Of a DNA stretch of 64,000 nt, positions 1-16,219 are shown one piece after another. The translations under genes and the position numbers were made by a program. This DNA comes from AWTP1-13 sp963770295 (GTDB taxonomy: Bacteria > Pseudomonadota > Alphaproteobacteria > Rhizobiales > Hyphomicrobiaceae), in NCBI GenBank assembly GCA_963770295.1, contig CAVYPA010000013.1, positions 124,001-188,000 of the forward strand. The letters are read 5' to 3'. Within the stretch, counting starts at the first letter, position 1. Each line of letters begins with the position of its first letter. The notes under the pieces were generated by a model. It ran no database searches, was not told where the DNA came from, and saw only the letters and a list, made by a program, of their open reading frames with translations.

Positions 1-171
1 CGCGCACCATAAACGTCTATCGTCAATATCGCGGAAAAATATGTGCGCTTCGTGGCTCCGGATCAAGCAAGATCGCTTCAGGGCCTAGCTTGGCTGCAGG
101 AAGCGCGTCGCTGAACGCACACTGGCCCCACCGGAGACCCCAGGGCGACACCCACGTGTGACGCTTTCGGC

Positions 172-645
172 CTACTTATACTCGATTTTGAGTATTTGGT
201 AGCTGCGGCTGCCCCGAGGGGTTGTGACTTCGGCGCTATCGCCCTTGACCTTGCCGATCAAGGCGCGCGCAATCGGCGAGGCGATCGAAATCTTGCCCTC
301 GCGCACATTGGCCTCGTGCTCGCCGACGATCATGTACTTGACCTTGTCGCCGGAATCCTCGTCCTCCAAGGTCACCGTGGCCCCGAACTTCACGGTGCTG
401 CCCGACAGCTTGGAGGTGTCGATCACCTCGGCCCGGCCGAGCTTGTCTTCGAGCTCGGCCACTTTTGCTTCATTGAGCCCCTGGGCCTCCTTGGCGGCAT
501 GGTACTCAGCGTTCTCGGCCAGATCACCGTGTTCGCGCGCATCCGCGATCTGTTGAATAATGCGCGGGCGTTCTTCAACCTTGAGGCGGTGCAAATCCGC
601 TTCAAGCTTTTTGAACCCCTCAACAGTCATCGGCACTTTTTCCAT
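172..645 (-). CDS. greA: Transcription elongation factor GreA
   Basis: GreA rescues backtracked RNA polymerase by stimulating cleavage of the transcript 3' end inside the secondary channel. The 157-residue product has the usual GreA length. It has an N-terminal antiparallel coiled coil (about residues 1-75, with the acidic tip DAREHGDLAENAEYH) and a C-terminal FKBP-like domain ending in a GSRSYQILKIEYK-type tail. It starts MEKVPMTVEGFKKLE, as in alphaproteobacterial GreA. It lies 119 bases downstream of carB on the same strand, an arrangement common in Hyphomicrobiales, so it may be read partly from the carAB promoter. Nothing in the gene looks damaged. Confidence 0.97.
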   Translation of the reverse strand: MEKVPMTVEGFKKLEADLHRLKVEERPRIIQQIADAREHGDLAENAEYHAAKEAQGLNEAKVAELEDKLGRAEVIDTSKLSGSTVKFGATVTLEDEDSGDKVKYMIVGEHEANVREGKISIASPIARALIGKVKGDSAEVTTPRGSRSYQILKIEYK

Positions 646-764
646 AGCCTAGGCTCACATTCGCAAATAGCCGGTGCCCGGCGTCCGCGCCGGCACCACC
701 GTCCAGTCTCACTCAGTCTACTGGGTTTGGCCAGCCCTGATAGAAGCGCCGGACCACTACATCC

Positions 765-4209
<3,445 letters not shown>

Positions 4210-4315
4210 GGGCCCGCTTCATATTGCAGCGTCGCGGGCTTGGCTATAGGCGGCTGCCCGGCGCTGAACATTCAATGCTGCCGCAGGGATTTGCGGCGCC
4301 CGGCGCGGACCCTGC

Positions 4316-5539
4316 CTATGGCTTGAGCCCGCCGGGCCGCTCCGGCAGCAGCGGTAGCCCCTTGCGCTCGCGCATCAGGTTGCCGAAGCGCACAAACAAA
4401 TAGTGGCTGTCCTCGGGTCCTGGCGAAGCCTCGGGGTGGTACTGCACCGAAAACACGGGACTGTCCTTGAGCCGCAGGCCGCAGTTTGAGTTGTCGAACA
4501 GAGAAACGTGCGTCTCCTCGGCCCGCGCGGGAAGGCTGTCGCGATCAACGGCAAAGCCGTGGTTCATGGAGGTGATTTCCACCTTGCCGGTGGTGTAGTC
4601 CTTCACCGGATGATTGGCGCCGTGGTGTCCCTGATGCATCTTGCGCGTCTTGGCGCCGATCGCCAGCCCCAGCATTTGGTGGCCGAGGCAGATGCCGAAG
4701 ATCGGCAGTCCGGACGCCACCAACTTCTTGATCTGCGGCACCGCATAGGCCCCGGTCGCGGCGGGGTCCCCTGGGCCGTTGGACAGGAACACACCATCGG
4801 GCTTGCGTTCGAGAATCTCGGCGGCGGTGGCGGTCGCCGGCACCACGGTGACCTTGCAGCCGAGACTCGCTAGAGCGCGCAGGATGTTGCGCTTGAGGCC
4901 ATAGTCGACGGCCACCACGTGCAGCTCCGCCGCCTCTTGCCGGCCATAGCCGCGGCCCCAGGCCCAGCGCGTCTCCTGCCAGCTGTAGCTCTGGCCCGCC
5001 GTCACCTCCGGCACCAGGTCGAGCCCCAGCAACCCCGACCAGGCTTTCGCCTCCGCCGCCAGTGCGCCAAGATCGAAGCGACCTGTGGGCTCGTGGGCGA
5101 TGACGCCGTTGGGCATACCCTTGTCGCGGATATGGGCGGTGAGGGCGCGCGTGTCGACGCCGGTCAGGGCAATGATGCCGCGGGCTTTCAGCCAGGTATC
5201 GAGCGGTTCGCTGGCGCGATAGTTGGAGGCATCGCTGATCTGGGCCCGCAGCACGCAACCGCGCACACCCGAACGCATGGCGAGGTTGGAGGTTTCGGTA
5301 TCCTCGGGGTTGGTGCCGACGTTGCCGATGTGCGGAAAAGTGAAGGTAATGATCTGACCGGCGTAGGAAGGATCGGTGAGAATCTCCTGATAGCCGGTGA
5401 TCGCGGTGTTGAAGCAGACCTCGCCCACGGCCGATCCCACGGCGCCGACGCCGTGGCCGGCAATCACCGTACCGTCGGCCAGCACCAGCCGCCCCGTCAG
5501 CGGGGCCTCGGTCCAGGGCTTTGCCGTTGCGTTGGCCAT
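4316..5539 (-). CDS. carA: Carbamoyl-phosphate synthase small subunit (glutamine amidotransferase)
   Basis: CarA hydrolyses glutamine and channels ammonia to CarB. The 407-residue protein has the N-terminal CPSase small-chain domain (LVLADGTVIAGHGVGA, FNTAITGYQEILTDPSYAGQ). It also has a C-terminal class I glutamine amidotransferase domain with the nucleophile Cys284 in GICLGHQMLGLA and the catalytic His-Glu in QYHPEASPGPED. It lies 106 bases upstream of carB on the same strand, so carA-carB-greA is probably one transcription unit. The start at MANATAKPW gives a typical length for the family. Confidence 0.97.
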   Translation of the reverse strand: MANATAKPWTEAPLTGRLVLADGTVIAGHGVGAVGSAVGEVCFNTAITGYQEILTDPSYAGQIITFTFPHIGNVGTNPEDTETSNLAMRSGVRGCVLRAQISDASNYRASEPLDTWLKARGIIALTGVDTRALTAHIRDKGMPNGVIAHEPTGRFDLGALAAEAKAWSGLLGLDLVPEVTAGQSYSWQETRWAWGRGYGRQEAAELHVVAVDYGLKRNILRALASLGCKVTVVPATATAAEILERKPDGVFLSNGPGDPAATGAYAVPQIKKLVASGLPIFGICLGHQMLGLAIGAKTRKMHQGHHGANHPVKDYTTGKVEITSMNHGFAVDRDSLPARAEETHVSLFDNSNCGLRLKDSPVFSVQYHPEASPGPEDSHYLFVRFGNLMRERKGLPLLPERPGGLKP

Positions 5540-5637
5540 GGCCTCTTTCCGTTGAGCCTCAAGCGAGCCGGCAACCTAGCGGCGGGCGCCGGCAAATCAA
5601 GACCCCGTTCGGCGCGGCCGTGCGCTGCAGTGGCGCC

Positions 5638-8325
<2,688 letters not shown>

Positions 8326-8504
8326 GTGAGCTCATCACGGAAACTGCGGAGCCACTTCTAGCCACGCGCCTGTCCGCTGTCCACAAACCCGCCGCCCGGC
8401 GGAGCCACCGCCCGCAGCACTAGGGGCAGGGCCGAGCCCCGCCCGGCCGGCAGGCGAACGATGCGGTGTGCGCCTGCGGCGCCCCCAGGCCCGGAGGCGC
8501 TGCC

Positions 8505-9657
<1,153 letters not shown>

Positions 9658-9723
9658 GGCAGCACCCGTTATTTCATGAGTTGCAGATCGAGGCAAAACG
9701 CGACTCTGCGTGTTGCGCACAAT

Positions 9724-9738
9724 GTACATGTTTTGTTC
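9724..9738 (-). promoter_or_regulatory. Possible LexA (SOS) box upstream of recA
   Basis: On the recA strand the sequence reads GAAC, seven bases, GTAC. This is one mismatch from the alphaproteobacterial SOS consensus GAAC-N7-GAAC. The site ends 67 bases upstream of the recA start codon. It lies 142 bases upstream of the divergent caspase-like gene, so both promoters could sense it. The match is imperfect and no lexA gene is in the window, so the call is tentative. Confidence 0.45.
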
Positions 9739-9879
9739 TTGCCACTCAATGCAGCCGTGCAACACCGGCCAGCAACCTGGCCGTCCGCCGTCAAATGTGG
9801 GTGTTGAGGAGGCGTGCGCGGCCTTGCTGCCCCGGCCTTGCCTGCGCCATGATGGGTCGGCGAGCCATACGGGGGGGCC

Positions 9880-12792
9880 ATGCCGCGGATCTCACGCATC
9901 GGTTTGGTTTGTGGGTTGGTGGGCGTGCTGGCCCGCCTTGGCGGCGCCGCCGCCCAGGCACCGCCGCCGCCGCCGCAGGAGCCCCAGCTCAGGATCGAGC
10001 CGCGCATGCACACCGCGCCCTTGGTGCGCATCGGCGTCAATGCCGCCTGCACGCAGTTGGCGACGGGCTCCCACGACAAGACCGTGCGCCTGTGGCGCCT
10101 GCCGGAAGGGCGGCTCCTGCGCACGCTGCGGGTACCGGCCGGCCCGGGCAACGATGGCAAGATCTATTCGGTGGCGATGGCCCCGGATGGCAGTTGGGTG
10201 GCGGCGGGCGGCTGGGATGCGGCCGCGCGGACCCAACGGGTCAACTTCGTATACATCTTCGACACCGCCACGGGCGCCGTCGCCGCCCGCCTGGGCCCGT
10301 TCGCCAACGTCATCAATCACCTGGCCGTCTCGGCCGATGGCAGCTACCTGGCGGTATTGGTCGGCAGCGAGGGTCTGCGCGTGTGGGAGCGGACCAGCGC
10401 CGATGCCAGGCAGTGGCAAGTGCTGGCGACCGACCGCGACTACGGTGGCAAGATGGCCTACGGCGCCGCCTTCGACCGACGCGGGACCCTCTATACGGTT
10501 GGCTACGACCGCAAGCTGCGGCGCTATCAGGTCCCCTACGGCGGCAAGCCTCTCTCGGTGCTGACGAAAGGCGGCGGCGAGCCGCACTCCGTCGAGGTGC
10601 ATCCGTCCGGCGATCGGGTGGCCGTCGGCTTTGTCGATAACGCGGGCGTGGACATCTACGACGCCCCCACGCTTGCCTGGCGCGCGGCGGCGAACGTCAA
10701 GGGCGTCGACAACGGCAATGTCGGCAGCGTCGCCTGGTCGGCGGACGGCAACCGCCTTTACGCCGCCGGGCGCTACGTCAAGGCCGGCAAAATTGCCATT
10801 CGCGTCTGGGATCGCGCCGGTCTCGGCGCCCCGCGCGACATCACCGGGCCCCTGACCACTATTATGCATTTGCTGCCCTGCGGCGACGGCATCGTGTTCG
10901 GCGCGGCCGAGCCCGCCTTTGGCGTGCTCGACAGCAAGGGCAATCCCCGTACCTGGCAAGACAGCGTGCAAGCCGACATGCGTGGCAAACGCTTCGAGCA
11001 CTTCACGGTCTCGGCGGACGGCCGGCGCATTCGCTTCGGCTTCAAGGAATACGGCGGCGAGCCGGTCCTGTTCGATCTTACCACGGCGACGCTGACGGAT
11101 GCGGCCAATGCCATGGCCGACCTCACGCCTGGGGACACGCAGGGGCTGCCGGTGACCGACTGGATCAACGACGCCCGCCCCAAATTCGCCGGCGCGCCCT
11201 TGCCGCTCGAGCCCTACGAGGTGGCGCGCGCGCTGGCGATCGCGCCCAACCAGCAACGTTTCGTGCTGGGCACGGAATATTGGCTCAGGGCCTATGACGC
11301 CCAGGGCAAGCCGGCCTGGCAGACGCCGGTGCCGGCCGTGGCTTGGGGCGCCAACATTCCCCGCGACGCCAAGGTCGTGATCGTCGCCTACGGCGACGGC
11401 ACCATCCGCTGGCACCGCCTCGATAACGGCCAGGAATTGCTGGCCTTGTTCGTCCACGCCAAGGATCGGCGTTGGGTGGCCTGGACGCCTAGGGGTTATT
11501 ACACCGCCTCTCCGGGCGGCGAGGACCTGATCGGCTGGCATGTGAACCGCGACTGGAACGACGCGGCGGATTTCTTCTCCGTCACCCGCTTCCGCGATCA
11601 ATTCTATCGCCCCGACATTGTCCGGCTCGTGCTCAGCACGCTCGACGAGGCCAAGGCCGTCGAGCAAGCCAATCAGTCCTCCAAGCGCAGCCGGGAAATG
11701 GAGGACATTGCCAAACGCCTGCCGCCGGTGATCAACATCCTGTCGCCGAATGCGGGCGGCGGCTTTGCCAGCTCCGATCTCGTGGTCAACTATTCCGTTC
11801 GCTCCCCATCTGGGCTTCCGATCAGACGGGTGCGGGCGCTGATCGACGGGGTGCCGGCCGAGGGTGGCGAGGCCAAAGGTTTCGCCCCCGTCAGCAACGC
11901 CGAGACACCCGGCGAACTCAGGCTCAAAGTACCGCCCCGTGACGTGATCCTGGCGCTGATCGCGGAGACGGAGACGAACGAGAGCACGCCGGTCGAGATC
12001 GACTTAAAATGGACGGGGGCCAAGCCGTCGCTGGCGGACCTGGAAAAGCCCGAACTCTACGCCCTGTTGGTGGGTGTCAGTGCCTATCGCCAGTCGCAGT
12101 GGGCGCTCAAGTACGCGGCCAAGGACGCGCGCGATTTTGCCGGCGCGCTGACCAAGTTGAAGGGCGGTCTTTATCGCGACGTGCACATCGAGCTGCTGGC
12201 CGACGAGCAGGCCACCGAGCGCAACGTGCGCCAGAAGCTTGCCAGCATCAAACGCACGATGACGGCCCGCGACATCGCCCTGTTCTTTTTCTCCGGCCAC
12301 GGCGTCACGCTGCCCGACCAGAGTTCGTTCTTGCTGCCGGTTGACTTCGACGACAAAGACATCGAGTCGACGGGCTACAACAAGCGCCTGCTGCTCGACG
12401 AGCTGAAGCGCTTTCCCAGCAAGGCGTTGGTATTTCTCGATGCCTGTCAATCCGGCGGCGGTCTGGACGGCTTCAAGGGCACGGCCCGCTTCGACACGGT
12501 CGGCCTCATCAACGAGTTCAAAAGCGCCGGCCCCGGCCTGGTCACGTTTGCATCCTCGCTCAGCGGCCAACTGTCCGCCGAGCTCGGCGCACTGCAGAAC
12601 GGCATCTTCACCAAGGCGTTGCTGGAAGGGCTCGGCGGCGCTGCCGACGTCAACGGCGACAAGATCATCGACACGGTGGAATTGGACCTTTACCTGACGC
12701 GGCGGGTCAAGCAGTTGAGCAAGGGCTATCAAGACGCCATTATGGACAAGCCCACGACCATGCCGCATTTTCCCATCGCTCGCGTGCAATGA
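9880..12792 (+). CDS. Exported caspase-like (peptidase C14) protein with WD40 propeller
   Basis: A 970-residue protein. Residues 1-26 look like a Sec signal peptide (RISRIGLVCGLVGVLARLGGAAAQA), followed by a short proline run. Residues about 45-500 hold WD40-type blades (for example LATGSHDKTVRLWRLPEGRLLRTL and VAWSADGNRLYAAG), which would form one or more beta-propellers. A linker follows, then a caspase domain from about 720 (LYALLVGVSAYRQ). Catalytic His807 lies in FFFSGHG and Cys856 in VFLDACQSGG, the canonical dyad. Caspase-WD40 proteins are known in bacteria, but few have a defined substrate. This one is divergent from recA, shares its 222-base promoter region, and faces cckA tail to tail. 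Its target and the trigger read by the propeller are unknown. Confidence 0.88.
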   Translation: MPRISRIGLVCGLVGVLARLGGAAAQAPPPPPQEPQLRIEPRMHTAPLVRIGVNAACTQLATGSHDKTVRLWRLPEGRLLRTLRVPAGPGNDGKIYSVAMAPDGSWVAAGGWDAAARTQRVNFVYIFDTATGAVAARLGPFANVINHLAVSADGSYLAVLVGSEGLRVWERTSADARQWQVLATDRDYGGKMAYGAAFDRRGTLYTVGYDRKLRRYQVPYGGKPLSVLTKGGGEPHSVEVHPSGDRVAVGFVDNAGVDIYDAPTLAWRAAANVKGVDNGNVGSVAWSADGNRLYAAGRYVKAGKIAIRVWDRAGLGAPRDITGPLTTIMHLLPCGDGIVFGAAEPAFGVLDSKGNPRTWQDSVQADMRGKRFEHFTVSADGRRIRFGFKEYGGEPVLFDLTTATLTDAANAMADLTPGDTQGLPVTDWINDARPKFAGAPLPLEPYEVARALAIAPNQQRFVLGTEYWLRAYDAQGKPAWQTPVPAVAWGANIPRDAKVVIVAYGDGTIRWHRLDNGQELLALFVHAKDRRWVAWTPRGYYTASPGGEDLIGWHVNRDWNDAADFFSVTRFRDQFYRPDIVRLVLSTLDEAKAVEQANQSSKRSREMEDIAKRLPPVINILSPNAGGGFASSDLVVNYSVRSPSGLPIRRVRALIDGVPAEGGEAKGFAPVSNAETPGELRLKVPPRDVILALIAETETNESTPVEIDLKWTGAKPSLADLEKPELYALLVGVSAYRQSQWALKYAAKDARDFAGALTKLKGGLYRDVHIELLADEQATERNVRQKLASIKRTMTARDIALFFFSGHGVTLPDQSSFLLPVDFDDKDIESTGYNKRLLLDELKRFPSKALVFLDACQSGGGLDGFKGTARFDTVGLINEFKSAGPGLVTFASSLSGQLSAELGALQNGIFTKALLEGLGGAADVNGDKIIDTVELDLYLTRRVKQLSKGYQDAIMDKPTTMPHFPIARVQ

Positions 12793-12841
12793 GAAGCGGC
12801 CGGCAAGACCAACGCCACACGCCCGCCGCGGGCACGCGCGC

Positions 12842-15357
12842 CTAGAGACCCAGCTGCTCCTTCACTTTGGCGGCGAGTTGCGGCAGCGTGAAGGGCTTGG
12901 GCAGGAAGGCATACTCCTCGTTTTCATCCAGGCTTTTCTTGAAGGCGTCGTCGGGATAGCCGGACACGAAGATGATCTTGAGGTTGGGCTGGGTCTTGCG
13001 CATCTCCTTGAGCATGCTGGGCCCGTCCATCTCGGGCATGATCACATCGCTGACGACAATGTCGACGCGGCCCCGCTCGCGCTCCATCACCTCGAGCGCC
13101 TCGATGCCGGTCGCGGCCTCGAGCACTTCGTAGCCTTGGCGCGCCAGAGCGCGGGCGGCGAAGCTGCGCACGACGTCCTCGTCTTCCACCAACAGCACGC
13201 GCCCGGTGCCGGTCAGGTCCCTGGTGCTCTCCCCCGCTTCTTGTCGGCGCGCTGGTTGGCGAGCTCCTCCTCGCTTTCGACGATGTAGCGCGGCAGGTAG
13301 ACCCTAAAGCTGGTGCCGCGGCCGAGCTCGCTCTCGGCGAAGACGTAACCGCCGGTCTGCTTGACGATGCCGTAGACCGTGGAGAGACCGAGGCCGGTGC
13401 CCTTGCCGACGTCCTTGGTGGTGAAGAACGGCTCGAAGATCTTACCGAGGATCTCGGGTTCGATGCCGACCCCGGTGTCCTCCACTTCGATGGCAACGTA
13501 CTCGCCGGCGGCGACGCCGAGTTCCGCCAATTTGAGGCTCTCGCGTTCCGACATGTTGCGCGTGCGGATCACTAGCGAGCCACCGCCCGGCATGGCGTCT
13601 TTGGCATTGACCGCAAGGTTGATGATGACCTGCACGAATTGCGTCTTGTCAGCCTTGATGTACCAGAGGTCGCGCCCGGGCAGAATTTTGAGCTCGATCT
13701 TCTCGCCCAAGGCCCGGTTGAGCAGTGGCGCCAGATCGGTGAGAGTTTCGCCGAGCTCCAACACCTCCGCCTGCAGCGTCTGCCGGCGCGAAAAGGCAAG
13801 CAGCTGCTGCACCAGGCCCGCCGCCCGATGGGCGCTGCTCTTGATATTCATGATATCGCGGTAGGCCGGATCGGTTGGCCGGTGCGTCTGCAGCAACAGA
13901 TCGGAGAAGCCGATGATGGCGGTCAGCACGTTATTGAAATCGTGCGCGACCCCGCCGGCGAGCTGACCCACCGCCTCCATCTTGTGACTTTGCGCAAACT
14001 TGAGTTCCAGCGCCTTTTGCTCGGTGGCATCGACGGCATACAGAATGGCGCCGTCGCGCTCGCGCGCGTCCGAGCTTAAGGCGCTGACGTAGACGCGCCG
14101 CACCAGCTCCCGCTCGACGCCGAAGCTGATCTCGATCGGCCCGGCGGCGGCACGTCCGGAGACGGCGCGCCGCACGGCATGGCGCAACTCGCGCCTGACG
14201 CCTTCGCCGCCGTTGCCGCCGAGATCGGCAATGCCGGTGGGCAGGCCGCGATCATCCAGGCTGAACATGCGCATGAAGGCGGGATTGGCGTTGAGAATGG
14301 CGCCTTCGGCGTCGACCGTGGCCATGCCAAACGGGGCCGAGTGCAGGAACCGCACCAGTTGCCGTTCGCTATCGGCAACACCCGCCGGCTCTGCACTGCG
14401 GTCGAGCACAAGCACCGCCACGGCGCCCTTGCTGCCATGGGCGCGGCAGATCAGGTGCGCCGGGAAGCGGCGCCCGTCCTCGCGCAAGAGATCAAGATCG
14501 AATCGGCTCGTGCGGCCGTTGCCGGTGCGCCCTGAAGCTCGGATGAGTGCGGACCCGTCGGGCGAGACGATGTCGCGCAGGGTCAGCGGACGCCCGGCAT
14601 CGAGGCTCAAGTTCAGCCACTGGGCCAGCGTGGCATTGAGATGCGCCAGCCGCCCATCCGGCAGCACCGCCAGCAGGCCCTGCGGCAGCCCGTCATAGAA
14701 GGCAAGCGTCGATTCGAGCCCGCTGACTGTCTCGCTTTCGCGCATGCGCTCGCGCGTCACATCGTCGATCTGCCAAAGCGTGAGCCGGCGGCGCAATTTG
14801 CCGGCGGCGGCATCCGGAAAAGGGCGAACAGAGACATTGAGCCAACGGCCGGTGCGCCCCCCGAGCGGACCCGGATGCACGTAGATCTCCTCTTGGCGCC
14901 CCTCCATGCGCTCGGCCGCGCGGCTGAGCCGGAAGTAGGCCTGTGCCGTATCGGGCGCACCGGCAAACAATTCTTCCAGGCTGGCATGGCGGCCGGAGCG
15001 TCGGCCGGTAAGACGCTCAAGAGCCCGATTGCGATAAAGTACGCTGCCTTGCGCGTTGACGATTTGCAGCGCGCTGTCCAAGCCCTCGGCGACCGCCCTG
15101 ATCATGTCGGCCTCGACGGCTCGATCGCCCAGGCGCAGGAACCCGGAAAGCAGCCCGAACACCAAGAACACGCCGGCCACCGCCAGCAGCCCCAGCAAGC
15201 CGACCACCATGGGCTCGGCCAGGCTGTTGGTCAGCAGCACGAGGACGAGGGCGCCGGCCAGCATCATCCCCAGCAGGGAAAATGCACCGCCCAATCCGTG
15301 CCCGCGCGCAATGGTTGTATCGGCCGGAGAGGTCTGGCCTACCTCGATCTCTGCCAT
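12842..15357 (-). CDS. cckA: Hybrid histidine kinase CckA, with one frameshift before the receiver
   Basis: CckA is the alphaproteobacterial cell-cycle kinase that phosphorylates CtrA and CpdR through ChpT. From ATG 15357 there are two membrane helices (about residues 25-80), PAS-like domains, then HisKA with His472 in LAGGVAHDFNNVLTAIIGFSD. A HATPase domain follows (NLAVNAKDAMPGGG, TGVGIEPEILGKIFEPFFTTK). The kinase frame stops at 13213. The receiver domain (VLLVEDEDVVRSFAARALARQGYEVL, phospho-acceptor Asp in VVSDVIMPEMDG) lies in another frame to 12842. The linker frame reads DLTGTGRVLLVED, as in CckA. Restoring one G in the coding run at 13231-13235 joins them, so this is one gene with a homopolymer indel, not a kinase and a separate regulator. 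An ATG at 15462 is an alternative start. Confidence 0.92.
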
Positions 15358-15462
15358 GCTGCCGTCTTTTAGCTGATTCTGCGGCAGCAGCAGGCGAAGT
15401 GCCCGCAAGCTCTCCACTACGGCCATGGACATGGCCGGACCCGGGCTCAGTTCTGGACGCAT

Positions 15463-15853
15463 ACACCAAACCAGACGGTTGTTGATCCCTCGAGCAGGCC
15501 CACACCGATAGCGTGTAATGCCCAGGCTCCCGCCTTCAAGAAAGCAATCATTCAGGTTAAGATGCCATGAACGAGGCGCGCATTCGCGCCGGCCGCTTGC
15601 GGGCGCGGCTCACGGGAGCAGGGAGACTTGGCGTCAAGGGGGAAGCGGGGGCGTAAAGCGGGGGCGTAAAGCGGGGGCGTAAAGCGGGGGCGTAAAGAGA
15701 GAGGGCACAAAGAGCGACGGGCGCCGGGAGAGGCTTGGCGCAGGGAATCTTGATGAGGGCGAGCGGGAGCACTTCTAGGATCGAGGTTGGCAATTCAGCC
15801 ACTCTGTGGGGTGGCCCACTGATGATGCGGCGCTTGCATGAGGCCTTAAAGCG
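15463..15853. other. Intergenic region between divergent cckA and fliO-like genes
   Basis: About 390 bases with no convincing gene. It must carry the promoters for cckA (minus) and the fliO-like/mscS pair (plus). A four-copy 13-base tandem repeat fills part of it. Confidence 0.6.
15645..15696. repeat. Tandem repeat, four perfect copies of 13 bases
   Basis: The unit GCGGGGGCGTAAA occurs four times in a row without mismatch and ends in GAGAGAG. The period is not a multiple of three and no gene spans it. Such an array can vary in copy number by slippage and could change spacing in the cckA/fliO promoter region. Confidence 0.9.
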
Positions 15854-16219
15854 ATGATGACGTGGCTCTTTCTGTTTTTGCTGGTTGCGGCCGCGGTGGC
15901 GGCCGGCCTGTGGGGTTATCGTGCCTATGTCACGGGAGATGCCAGCATCGGCCTCAATCTTGGCACTTGGTTTGCGCCCCGCCCCGAGCCGCGCCTTGCC
16001 GTTTCCGAACAGGCCACCCTCGACAGCCGCCGCAAGCTCGTGCTGGTGCGGCGCGACGACGTTGAGCATTTGATCATGACCGGCGGGCCCGTGGACGTCG
16101 TGATCGAGACCGGAATCGCTGTCGCCAAAACCGCACCGGCGGTCGGCGAGGCGCCGGCGCAAGCCGCGCCCGTCTTCACCCGCCAACCACGCAGCTTCGG
16201 ACAGGCCGTCAACGAGTGA
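15854..16219 (+). CDS. FliO-like small membrane protein
   Basis: A 121-residue protein. One N-terminal membrane helix (TWLFLFLLVAAAVAAGLWGY, about residues 3-23) is followed by a short cytoplasmic domain with LDSRRKLVLVRRDDVEHLIMTGGPVDVVIETGI. That is the core signature of the FliO/MopB family (flagellar export-gate assembly). No other flagellar gene lies near, and this FliO-like family in Hyphomicrobiales often sits by cckA outside flagellar clusters, so a flagellar role is not certain. Its stop overlaps the GTG start of the downstream channel gene by three bases (16217-16219), implying translational coupling. Confidence 0.7.
   Translation: MMTWLFLFLLVAAAVAAGLWGYRAYVTGDASIGLNLGTWFAPRPEPRLAVSEQATLDSRRKLVLVRRDDVEHLIMTGGPVDVVIETGIAVAKTAPAVGEAPAQAAPVFTRQPRSFGQAVNE

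Noticed and set aside
1..171. A gene at the left edge
   Set aside because: No open frame with recognisable product; only a short intergenic stretch downstream of greA is visible.
9892..11667. Long open frame (591 residues) on the minus strand opposite the caspase gene
   Set aside because: Shadow frame. The plus strand has a signal peptide, WD40 units and a caspase dyad.
12842..13198. Separate single-domain response regulator
   Set aside because: The linker sequence and one-base homopolymer deficit show it is the receiver of CckA.
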